From Rhodospirillaceae bacterium (GTDB lineage Bacteria; Pseudomonadota; Alphaproteobacteria; JABSOH01), in NCBI GenBank assembly GCA_020629355.1, contig JAHDDM010000032.1, positions 1 to 9,260 on the forward strand: 9,260 nucleotides of DNA, in the 5' to 3' direction. Under the pieces are notes generated by a model. The model ran no database searches. It worked only from the letters and a program-made list of their open reading frames with translations, and was not told where the DNA came from. The translations under genes were made by a program, and so were the position numbers. Below, piece by piece: positions 1 through 6,408 of the stretch (positions are counted from its first letter, which is position 1; every line of letters begins with the position of its first letter).

Positions 1-599
1 TGCAATCACGACAAGTTCTCTGTACTATTCCGCCTTCGCCCTTTGGAATGAACACTGCAAATATTGCCCTGCCCGATCTTGGCTGCAAGCGGTATTTGAC
101 CTTATTACTTGGCGGCAGGGCAAAGGCATTTCGCTTTAACGACAAGATAGGCTTTGCACTTGGTCAAAAGATACAAAAAATGCTGCATAAACAAGATATT
201 GGCCTTTATATTAGCGCCTCAAGACGCACCCCTGCAAACACCTGTTCCGCCCTTGTTGCGGGCTTAGGCGCAACACCACACCATATTTGGGACAATTCTG
301 GTGAAAATCCCTACAACAGCATGATCAATATAGCAGAGACAGTGATCGTGACCGAAGACTCCATGAGTATGCTCAGTGATGTTGTTCATGCTGGGAAACC
401 GCTTTATATTGCTGAACTTGCGACAAAATTTCTCAAAACAGGCCGAAAACATCGCCGTTATCGCGACAATCTCATCAAGGCTGGCTATGCTAAAATTCTG
501 ACTTCTGACTGTATACCCTTCGCTGTTCCCCCATGCACCGCAACGAGGGATTTAGCAGACAAGATAAAGCTGCTGTGCAACAGCAACCAAAAGGTATAA
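1..599 (+). CDS. ELM1-family (DUF1022) protein, 5'-truncated by the window edge
   Basis: This is the C-terminal part of a protein of the mitochondrial-fission ELM1-like family, whose bacterial members are uncharacterised and look like GT-B-type glycosyltransferase folds. The frame is open from base 3 to the stop at 597-599 with no stop upstream. The first ATG, at 48, is therefore probably internal, because family members run to about 300 residues or more and only about 180 follow that ATG. Counting from the ATG, visible family landmarks are a glycine-rich LLLGGRAKAFRF strand-loop near residue 20, an SRRTP motif near 60, NPYNSM near 86 and a VTEDSMSMLSD segment near 100 followed by GKPLYI. It lies 9 nt before plsY on the same strand, so co-transcription is likely. 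The family call is fairly firm from the motifs. No substrate or cellular role can be read from the sequence. Confidence 0.75.
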   Translation, partial: QSRQVLCTIPPSPFGMNTANIALPDLGCKRYLTLLLGGRAKAFRFNDKIGFALGQKIQKMLHKQDIGLYISASRRTPANTCSALVAGLGATPHHIWDNSGENPYNSMINIAETVIVTEDSMSMLSDVVHAGKPLYIAELATKFLKTGRKHRRYRDNLIKAGYAKILTSDCIPFAVPPCTATRDLADKIKLLCNSNQKV

Positions 600-608
600 G
601 ATATTTCC

Positions 609-1286
609 ATGGACAACATTTTACTCTTTTCTGACTCTCTGGCAGTCATCGTGCTGATTGTCGCAGCGGTCGGCTACTTTACTGGCGCAATCCCTTTTGG
701 CTTGCTGATTGCGCAATTATTGACCAACACTGATGTCCGTAAGGTTGGCTCGCAAAGTATCGGCGCAACCAATGTCTTGCGCACTGGAAACAAGTTTGCC
801 GCTTTACTTACTTTGTTGCTTGACGGTGCAAAAGGCGCAATTCCCTGTGCGGTATTCTGGAATATTTCCCCTGCCCCTCTGGCGCAAGACCTTGCCCTGA
901 TTGCAGGACTGTGCGCCGTGATCGGGCATATGTATCCCTGTTGGCTCAGCTTTTCTGGTGGCAAGGGAGTCGCGACAGCCCTCGGGGTTGTGCTATATTT
1001 ACACCCTTTGATCTCGGTTTTTGTTATCGGGCTTTGGCTGCTCTCTGCTGCAATATCGCGCTATTCTTCGGTGGCCTCGCTAACTGCAATCACCGCCCTG
1101 CCCCTATTGGCTTTGCTGCTAAGTTATGGCATTGCCACTACAGCAATATTCTTCGTGCTCAGTATTCTGGTCTTTTTCCGTCACCGTAGCAATATTACAC
1201 GAGTGCTCTCAGATACCGAAAGTACGATTGCCCTGCTGGATTCGCCAATCCGTCAACGGGGCTATCTGAAGCCGCTTGATCAATGA
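609..1286 (+). CDS. plsY: Acyl-phosphate:glycerol-3-phosphate acyltransferase PlsY
   Basis: This integral inner-membrane enzyme transfers an acyl chain from acyl phosphate to sn-glycerol-3-phosphate, giving lysophosphatidate, the first committed step of phospholipid synthesis. It has 225 residues, normal to slightly long for the family. All three cytoplasmic motifs are present. Motif 1 is GSQSIGATNVLR at 47-58, with the essential Ser48 and Arg58. Motif 2 is the phosphate-binding loop GGKGVAT at 117-123, preceded by GHMYP. Motif 3 is RHRSNITRV at 191-199, with His192, Asn195 and downstream Glu204. Several hydrophobic segments fit the usual multi-pass topology (about 11-40, 92-112, 124-148 and 155-190). 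Motif 1 reads GSQS where GSGN is usual. Its last codon overlaps the dprA start in ATGA, which indicates translational coupling. A purine run (AAAAGG) lies about 14 nt before the start, so the ribosome binding site is weak. Confidence 0.95.
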   Translation: MDNILLFSDSLAVIVLIVAAVGYFTGAIPFGLLIAQLLTNTDVRKVGSQSIGATNVLRTGNKFAALLTLLLDGAKGAIPCAVFWNISPAPLAQDLALIAGLCAVIGHMYPCWLSFSGGKGVATALGVVLYLHPLISVFVIGLWLLSAAISRYSSVASLTAITALPLLALLLSYGIATTAIFFVLSILVFFRHRSNITRVLSDTESTIALLDSPIRQRGYLKPLDQ

Positions 1287-2374
1287 ATATTACTGAGAAA
1301 ATAGCCCGTCTGCGCCTGATCAGAACACCCTATATCGGTCCTGCAACCTATGATCATCTTATTCACGAATCAGGCGGAGCAGAAGAGGCACTGAGACGGG
1401 TTATTAACGGTGATATTTCCAGTCAACGGCAGCTGACCCCGCCTTCAGAACGGAGCATTCAAAAAGAATTCAAAGCGATAGAAAAACTTGGTGGTTCTAT
1501 TCTGTTCCGTGAAGAAGAGGCTTATCCGAAACTACTGCGACAAGCCCCTCTTGCGCCCATTGCAATTAGCCTTATCGGCAACCAAGAGCTATTCAAAGCG
1601 GAATTGATTGCCATTGTTGGGGCGCGCAATGCTTCTCATGCTGGTTTAAGGATGGCTGGAAAACTTGCCTCTGAACTCAGTGGAATGGGCTATGGTATCG
1701 TGTCTGGTTTAGCGCGTGGCGTTGATGCAGCAGCGCACCATGAAAGTCTCATGGGCGGCACAATAGCAGTACTTGCAGGCGGAATTGATCAAATTTATCC
1801 GCCGCAAAATACCGAACTATATCATCAAATTCCTGAAACTGGCCTGTTACTGTCCGAAATGCCTTTGGGCACAGAACCTCAGGCGCGGCTTTTCCCGCGC
1901 CGAAACCGTATTATCGCGGGGCTATGTCGGATTTGCATCGTAATCGAAGCCTCCTTCAAGTCTGGTTCTGGGATCACAGCCAGCCTTGCAGCCGATTATG
2001 GCCGCGAGGTCGGTGCCGTTCCTGGCTCGCCGTTGGATACCCGCAATCTGGGTTCATTGCGCCTAATCAGAGACGGCGCGCATGTCATTACTTCGGCAGA
2101 GGATGTCGTCGAGATTCTGAATGGCCTCGATCACCAGCGCATGAAAGAACCAGTGATCATCCAAAAGCCGCCAGTTCCCAAGACACTTGACCCTGATCAA
2201 ATCCAGCGTATCAAGAATTGGATACAGGACTATATCGGCGTGACCTCCTGTCCGATTGCTGATTTAATGCTGGATATTCCTGAACCAGAAGACGCGGTTC
2301 TTGCCAGCCTGGCAGAACTTGAACTGGATGGCATGATCGAGCGGCATTGGGACAACCGTATCTCTGCCCTTTAA
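1283..2374 (+). CDS. dprA: DNA-processing protein DprA (Smf)
   Basis: DprA binds incoming single-stranded DNA and loads RecA during natural transformation; it is also widespread in bacteria not known to be competent. The 363-residue protein is full length. An N-terminal helical (SAM-like) region covers about 1-75. The Rossmann-like DprA core covers about 80-285, with VGARNAS (112-118), SGLARGVDAAAH (141-152), GGIDQIYPPQN (166-176), FPRRNRIIAGL (204-214), SGSGITASLA (227-236) and a VPGSP turn near 246. A C-terminal winged-helix domain (about 301-363) follows a proline-rich linker; this extra domain is common in proteobacterial DprA. The start ATG overlaps the plsY stop by 4 nt. In many alphaproteobacteria topA follows dprA, but here the next gene is etfB after a 119-nt gap. 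No other competence genes are visible in the window. Confidence 0.95.
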   Translation: MNITEKIARLRLIRTPYIGPATYDHLIHESGGAEEALRRVINGDISSQRQLTPPSERSIQKEFKAIEKLGGSILFREEEAYPKLLRQAPLAPIAISLIGNQELFKAELIAIVGARNASHAGLRMAGKLASELSGMGYGIVSGLARGVDAAAHHESLMGGTIAVLAGGIDQIYPPQNTELYHQIPETGLLLSEMPLGTEPQARLFPRRNRIIAGLCRICIVIEASFKSGSGITASLAADYGREVGAVPGSPLDTRNLGSLRLIRDGAHVITSAEDVVEILNGLDHQRMKEPVIIQKPPVPKTLDPDQIQRIKNWIQDYIGVTSCPIADLMLDIPEPEDAVLASLAELELDGMIERHWDNRISAL

Positions 2375-2387
2375 TGTAAAATCAGTA

Positions 2388-2417
2388 TTGACAATGCCAA
2401 GCCTTCGTGGTTTTGAT
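2388..2417 (+). promoter_or_regulatory. Candidate sigma-70-type promoter for the etfB-dmdB gene run
   Basis: A perfect TTGACA lies at 2388-2393. A weaker TTTGAT (four of six matches to TATAAT) lies at 2412-2417, separated by 18 nt. Transcription would start near 2424, immediately before the hairpin at 2428-2452, leaving a leader of about 70 nt before etfB. The location, in the only substantial gap before a seven-gene run, supports it. The weak -10 box and the lack of any recognised operator keep this tentative. Confidence 0.4.
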
Positions 2418-2427
2418 CATCGGAATT

Positions 2428-2452
2428 GAAGAAGACTTTTAGTGTCTTTTTT
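2428..2452 (+). terminator. Hairpin with T run downstream of dprA (possible terminator or leader structure)
   Basis: GAAGAC at 2431-2436 can pair with GTCTTT at 2444-2449 around a 7-nt TTTTAGT loop. The stem extends outward through A-T and G-T pairs to about 2428 and 2452, and six Ts run from 2447 to 2452. The T run after a stem resembles a Rho-independent terminator ending the ELM1-plsY-dprA transcript. However, the stem is AT-rich and short and shares its 3' arm with the T run, so it would be weak. If the promoter at 2388-2417 is real, the same hairpin would sit at the very 5' end of the etfB mRNA. Confidence 0.35.
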
Positions 2453-2493
2453 CCTTCATATTTTTGAAAAATTTTTAGTAAAAGAAGAAACTC

Positions 2494-3243
2494 ATGAAAA
2501 TACTTGTCGCTGTAAAGCGCGTGGTTGATTACAACGTCCGCGTCCGCGTTAAGGCAGACAATTCTGGAGTGGAAACTCAGAATGTCAAAATGTCAATGAA
2601 CCCTTTTGATGAGAACGCTGTTGAGGCCGCGATTACATTAAAAGAGTCTGGCATTGCCTCAGAGATTATTGCGGTTTCCATTGGCACTGCAAAGTCTCAG
2701 GAGACCATCCGCACCGCTTTGGCTATGGGTGCTGATCGTGGCATTCATATTGAGGCAGGTGAAGATACCGAACCTCTGGCGGTGGCAAAAATCCTGCGCG
2801 CCCTTGCGGAAAAAGAACAGCCTGGATTGGTTCTCACAGGCAAGCAGGCCATTGATGACGACAGCAACCAGACCGCACAGATGCTGGCGGCTCTGTTGGG
2901 TTGGGCGCAAGCAACCTTTGTTTCTGACTTGACTATTGAGGGTGAATCCATCACCGCCACCCGCGAGGTCGATGGTGGACTGGAAAAAATCGCTCTGAAT
3001 ACTCCAGCGGTGGTGAGTGTCGATTTACGCCTGAATACCCCACGCTATGCTTCGTTGCCAAATATTATGAAGGCAAAGAAAAAGCCGATGGATACAATGA
3101 CCGCCGAAGACTTAGGCGTGGACACCGCACCGCGCTTAACAACACTTGAAGTCATTGATCCGCCACAGCGCGCGGCTGGCGTCAAGGTCGCCTCGGTTGC
3201 TGAGCTGGTCGAGAAGCTCAAAGACGAAGCCGAAATTCTGTAA
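2494..3243 (+). CDS. etfB: Electron transfer flavoprotein, beta subunit
   Basis: This is the small, AMP-binding subunit of the soluble ETF heterodimer, which takes electrons from acyl-CoA and related dehydrogenases and passes them to ETF:ubiquinone oxidoreductase. The 249-residue length is typical. Diagnostic features are the [20 protein letters not shown]-terminus, [11 protein letters not shown] (36-46), the nucleotide-binding stretch [11 protein letters not shown] (116-126) and [20 protein letters not shown] (159-178). The loop [15 protein letters not shown] (183-197) with Leu188 corresponds to the partner-recognition loop that docks into dehydrogenases. The start has an AGAAG purine run 6 nt upstream. 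It is the first gene of a tightly packed run reaching dmdB. The DmdC-type MMPA-CoA dehydrogenase of DMSP demethylation would be a plausible client, but ETF serves many dehydrogenases, so the linkage is inference. Confidence 0.96.
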   Translation: MKILVAVKRVVDYNVRVRVKADNSGVETQNVKMSMNPFDENAVEAAITLKESGIASEIIAVSIGTAKSQETIRTALAMGADRGIHIEAGEDTEPLAVAKILRALAEKEQPGLVLTGKQAIDDDSNQTAQMLAALLGWAQATFVSDLTIEGESITATREVDGGLEKIALNTPAVVSVDLRLNTPRYASLPNIMKAKKKPMDTMTAEDLGVDTAPRLTTLEVIDPPQRAAGVKVASVAELVEKLKDEAEIL

Positions 3244-3260
3244 CAATTAAGGATACCCCT

Positions 3261-4193
3261 ATGAAACATTTAGTGTTCATTAGCCACGATCAACAAAACT
3301 TGATGCCCGGTGTCTTGAATACACTCGCTGCCCCCATGTCGCTGGGTGGCGAGATTGATGCTGTGATTTTAGGTCAAAACTGTAGCGCTGTAACGGCAGC
3401 CGTCTCGAACATTTCTGGTCTCAATGTCGTAAAGGTCTGTGATGATGACCTGTATTCGGGCATTGTCGCTGAGGACTGTGCAGCAATACTTCAGACCATT
3501 GCCGATGAATACAGCCATATCTGGTTTACCGCCGATACCATTGGCAAAAATATCGCACCGCGCCTTGCAGCCTTGCGGGATGTTCAGCAAATTTCTGAAA
3601 TTATCGAAGTCAAAGATGCAGAAACCTTTGTTCGTCCAATCTATGCTGGCAATGCTATAGCCACCGTCAAGAGCACTCAGGCACAAAACATCATCACGGT
3701 GCGCGGCACGGCTTTTGAGCCTGTTGCTACTGAAGGTGGCTCTGCCTCTGTCGCGGAAATGGCCTGTATCGGAGACGCGAACCTCAGCCGTTATCTCGGT
3801 GCGGAAACCAGCAGTAACGAACGGCCTGAGTTAAGCTCTGCCAAGATTGTCATTTCTGGCGGTCGTGGTATGCAGTCTGGCGACAATTTCCCGATGCTGG
3901 AAAAAATTGCCGATAAACTTGGTGCAGCAGTCGGCGCCTCCCGCGCGGCAGTGGATGAAGGCTTTGTCACCAACGATTATCAGGTTGGACAAACCGGCAA
4001 GGTGGTTGCGCCTGATCTGTATATTGCGGTGGGTATTTCTGGTGCAATTCAGCATCTTGCGGGGATGAAAGATTCCAAGTGCATTGTTGCGATTAACAAA
4101 GACGAAGATGCGCCGATTTTTCAGGTTGCGGACTATGGTTTAGTCGCTGATTTGTTTGATGCCTTGCCTGAACTTGATGCAGCACTAGAATAA
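3261..4193 (+). CDS. etfA: Electron transfer flavoprotein, alpha subunit
   Basis: This is the large ETF subunit, which binds the redox-active FAD. It has 310 residues, the usual length for the bacterial/mitochondrial group I type. The N-terminal half (about 1-185) is the Rossmann-like domain that packs on EtfB. The C-terminal half carries the FAD site: SGGRGM (199-204), SRAAVDEGF (227-235), [11 protein letters not shown] (241-251), the ETF-alpha signature [16 protein letters not shown] (253-268) and [17 protein letters not shown] (279-295). No ferredoxin domain or long extension is present, which argues against a FixB or bifurcating variant. AAGGA at 3249-3253 lies 7 nt before the start. The gap from etfB is 17 nt, so the two subunits are made from one message. 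Confidence 0.96.
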   Translation: MKHLVFISHDQQNLMPGVLNTLAAPMSLGGEIDAVILGQNCSAVTAAVSNISGLNVVKVCDDDLYSGIVAEDCAAILQTIADEYSHIWFTADTIGKNIAPRLAALRDVQQISEIIEVKDAETFVRPIYAGNAIATVKSTQAQNIITVRGTAFEPVATEGGSASVAEMACIGDANLSRYLGAETSSNERPELSSAKIVISGGRGMQSGDNFPMLEKIADKLGAAVGASRAAVDEGFVTNDYQVGQTGKVVAPDLYIAVGISGAIQHLAGMKDSKCIVAINKDEDAPIFQVADYGLVADLFDALPELDAALE

Positions 4194-4206
4194 TAAGGAT
4201 ATGGCC

Positions 4207-5082
4207 ATGACCATCCAAACCGTTGCAATTATCGGAGCTGGCCAGATGGGTCGCGGCATCGCTGAGACCTGTGCTGTACACGGAAAATCTGTGGTGCTGG
4301 TGGATCAAAACCAAGACAGCCTTGCTACCGCCAAAACCGTCATTGCCGAAAATCTTGCCCGTGACGTCAAAAAAGACCGCCTCAGTGCAAAGCAAAGCAA
4401 AAAGATACAGCAAGCCATTGTTTTTACAGCAAAACTCGAAGACATAGTCCCTGCCGATCTTTTAATTGAGGCAGTGAATGAAAACGAATCCAGCAAGAAA
4501 TCTGTCCTGCGTGCCTGTCAAGAGCATTTGCGAGATGATGCTCTGATGGCTTCAAACACGTCCTCTATATCCATCACGAGGCTTGCAGCGGTATCAAAAA
4601 AACCTGATCAATTTATCGGGCTGCATTTTATGAACCCCGTGCCGAAAATGCAGCTCGTTGAGATGATTCGCGGTCTGCAAACCTCAGACACAACCTTCGA
4701 GGTCACGCAAGACTTCATCCTAGGTCTCGGGAAAACTATTGCCCTGTCCGAAGACTTTCCTGCCTTTATCGTCAACCGTATCCTGATCCCCATGATCAAC
4801 GAGGCAATCTTGACACTTTACGAGGGTGTCGGCAATGTTGAAAACATCGATAAAGCGATGAAATTGGGTGCAAAACATCCTATGGGGCCTTTGGAACTTG
4901 CCGATTATATTGGCTTGGATACTGTACTGGCGATTTTGAATACCTTGCACGAGGGCTTGGCGGATCAAAAATACCGCCCCTGCCCACTACTGAATCGCTA
5001 TGTCGAGGCTGGATGGCTTGGGCGCAAAGTCGGTCGCGGTTTCTATGACTATTCCAGCAACCCACCAAAACCTACACGCTGA
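4207..5082 (+). CDS. 3-hydroxybutyryl-CoA dehydrogenase (short 3-hydroxyacyl-CoA dehydrogenase)
   Basis: This NAD(P)-dependent oxidoreductase interconverts 3-hydroxyacyl-CoA (typically 3-hydroxybutyryl-CoA) and 3-oxoacyl-CoA in beta-oxidation or short-chain acid metabolism. It has 291 residues, standard for the stand-alone enzyme. GAGQMG (10-15) is the dinucleotide-binding loop. Catalytic positions are visible as Ser119 (in SNTSS), His140 (in GLHFMNP), Glu152 and Asn190 (in FIVNR). The C-terminal domain carries HPMGPLELADYIGLD (224-238) and a final GRKVGRGFYDY. The ATG at 4207 is preferred over the one at 4201 because AAGGA at 4195-4199 is 7 nt from the former and only 1 nt from the latter. 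It is usually placed beside etfBA in alphaproteobacteria and is named hbdA, hbd or fadB2 in different genomes. The exact chain-length preference cannot be read here. Confidence 0.93.
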   Translation: MTIQTVAIIGAGQMGRGIAETCAVHGKSVVLVDQNQDSLATAKTVIAENLARDVKKDRLSAKQSKKIQQAIVFTAKLEDIVPADLLIEAVNENESSKKSVLRACQEHLRDDALMASNTSSISITRLAAVSKKPDQFIGLHFMNPVPKMQLVEMIRGLQTSDTTFEVTQDFILGLGKTIALSEDFPAFIVNRILIPMINEAILTLYEGVGNVENIDKAMKLGAKHPMGPLELADYIGLDTVLAILNTLHEGLADQKYRPCPLLNRYVEAGWLGRKVGRGFYDYSSNPPKPTR

Positions 5083-5792
5083 TGGTGCGGCTGTTCTGGA
5101 TAAGCTTCTTTGGCTTCATCCTCTTGGCATGGGCAACGCTGTATATCGCTGGCCTTCCGCATCATAGCCAAATTTTCGACCTGCATTTCAGCCCTGGACA
5201 TAACCATCATCACCTGAGCAGCAGTGTATTGATGTGGATGCTGATGGCGCTGGCCATGATGCTGCCCACCGCCATACCCTTTATTCGCGACTATGCCAAT
5301 ATGCACAAAAGCACTGTGAGTCTCTTGTGGGTTCTGTGTGCAGGGTATGCTCTGGTCTGGCTTGGCTTTGCACTCCCCGCCAGCCTGCTACAGAATCATC
5401 TATTCATATGGCAACTCGTTGACCATGAAGGAATACTCAACAGTAAGCTCTATAGCGGCCTGTTGCTGATTGCTGTCGGGCTGTATCAATTCAGTCCCTT
5501 CAAACGCACCTGTTTACACAAATGCCGTCAAACGACACCTTTCCTACTTGCGCATTGGCGTGGAGGTGTCTCTGGCGCATTCCGGCTTGGTATGCTTCAT
5601 GGCCTGTATTGTCTCGGCTGCTGTTGGGCCTTGATGCTATTGGGCTTTGTTGGTGGGGTAATGAACCTGCTTTGGATGGGGCTTGCCATGATCATCATGG
5701 CATTGGAAAAATTACCCAATATTGGAAAGTATCTTGATCGTCCGCTTGGAATTGTACTCTGCGGACTTGGTGTTGTTGTTCTCTCGTTATAA
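5082..5792 (+). CDS. DUF2182 family integral membrane protein
   Basis: This is a multi-pass membrane protein of the DUF2182 family (predicted metal-binding integral membrane protein; function unknown). It has 236 residues and hydrophobic segments at about 4-24, 48-66, 81-101, 124-136, 166-200 and 221-236. Conserved features are WMLMALAMMLPTAIPF (52-67), YQFSPFKRTCLHKC (135-148), the signature YCLGCCWALM (176-185) and EKLP (209-212). After the first segment lies a histidine-rich loop with HH at 27-28 and GHNHHH at 39-44. The start codon overlaps the previous stop in TGATG with no good Shine-Dalgarno sequence, so it probably relies on translational coupling. Next comes a DUF1326 gene, a pairing that recurs in other genomes as far as I recall. 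The Cys/His content suggests metal or thiol chemistry, but that is inference. Confidence 0.88.
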   Translation: MVRLFWISFFGFILLAWATLYIAGLPHHSQIFDLHFSPGHNHHHLSSSVLMWMLMALAMMLPTAIPFIRDYANMHKSTVSLLWVLCAGYALVWLGFALPASLLQNHLFIWQLVDHEGILNSKLYSGLLLIAVGLYQFSPFKRTCLHKCRQTTPFLLAHWRGGVSGAFRLGMLHGLYCLGCCWALMLLGFVGGVMNLLWMGLAMIIMALEKLPNIGKYLDRPLGIVLCGLGVVVLSL

Positions 5793-5803
5793 AGGAAAAT
5801 ATT

Positions 5804-6403
5804 ATGTCTTGGTCTATCAAAGGTGAGTTAATCTTAAATTGTAACTGTACGGTATTTTGTCCCTGTGTTGTCTCGTTGGGACAGCATCCGCCCACGGAAG
5901 GCTATTGCCAGGCTTGGCTGGGTGTACGGATTGACGAAGGCAAGGCCGATGACATTGATCTTTCAGGATTAAATGTTGCCATGATGATTGATATTCCAGG
6001 CAAAATGGCACGCGGCAATTGGACAGCAGCGGCCTATATAGACGAGAACGCCAGCACAGAAGCCCATGAAGCCTTGGTCGAGATTTTCTCAGGCCAAAGA
6101 CGCGGCAATACGGGTATTATGTCCATGCTGGTGAGTACATTCTTGGGTGCGGAATCCGCGCCAGTGCATTACGAGAATGATGGCGAAATTCGCCGCCTGA
6201 GTGTTGGTAAAAAAATCAATGGCGAAGTTATCCCCGTCAAAGGCAATGACGACAAAGAGATTCTGATCAGTAACACGAAATACTGGATGGGGCCGGATAT
6301 TACAGTAGCTACCGCAAACAAAGGCCGGGTTCGCGCATTTGGTCGGGTCTGGGATTTTGACGGGCGTTCGGCGGAGATTTGCCAAATTCGCTGGCAAGGT
6401 TGA
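5804..6403 (+). CDS. DUF1326 domain protein with CxCxxxCxC motif
   Basis: This is a soluble 199-residue protein of the DUF1326 family, whose function is unknown. No signal peptide or membrane segment is seen, so a cytoplasmic location is likely. The N-terminus begins MSWSIKGELILNCNC and carries a C-x-C-x3-C-x-C cluster (Cys13, Cys15, Cys19, Cys21), with Cys35 nearby (GYCQAWLG). The cluster could bind a metal or a redox-active centre, but no biochemical role is established that I can name. The C-terminal part is beta-rich in appearance, with TKYWMGP and RVRAFGRVWDFDGRSAEI. AAAGGA at 5791-5796 gives a good ribosome binding site 7 nt before the start. It sits 11 nt after the DUF2182 gene and 5 nt before dmdA. 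The two DUF proteins are probably functional partners at the membrane. Confidence 0.88.
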   Translation: MSWSIKGELILNCNCTVFCPCVVSLGQHPPTEGYCQAWLGVRIDEGKADDIDLSGLNVAMMIDIPGKMARGNWTAAAYIDENASTEAHEALVEIFSGQRRGNTGIMSMLVSTFLGAESAPVHYENDGEIRRLSVGKKINGEVIPVKGNDDKEILISNTKYWMGPDITVATANKGRVRAFGRVWDFDGRSAEICQIRWQG

Positions 6404-6408
6404 CGAAT

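Noticed and set aside
2411..2430. FNR/Crp-like operator around TTTTGATCATCGGAATTGAA
   Set aside because: The left half resembles TTGAT, but the right half does not give ATCAA at the required spacing. TGATCA is just a short palindrome that also occurs by chance elsewhere in the window.
2494..4193. etfBA as FixBA or bifurcating ETF
   Set aside because: The lengths and the FAD and recognition-loop motifs fit the ordinary acyl-CoA-dehydrogenase-linked ETF. There is no ferredoxin extension, and no fixC or fixX gene follows.
4201..4206. Upstream ATG as the start of the 3-hydroxybutyryl-CoA dehydrogenase
   Set aside because: AAGGA would end 1 nt before this ATG, which is too close. The ATG at 4207 has normal spacing and gives the usual N-terminus just before the nucleotide-binding loop.
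6379..6408. TTG at 6379 as the start of dmdA
   Set aside because: It would overlap the DUF1326 gene by 25 nt and add ten residues unlike other DmdA N-termini. The ATG at 6409 has a Shine-Dalgarno match and a family-like start.
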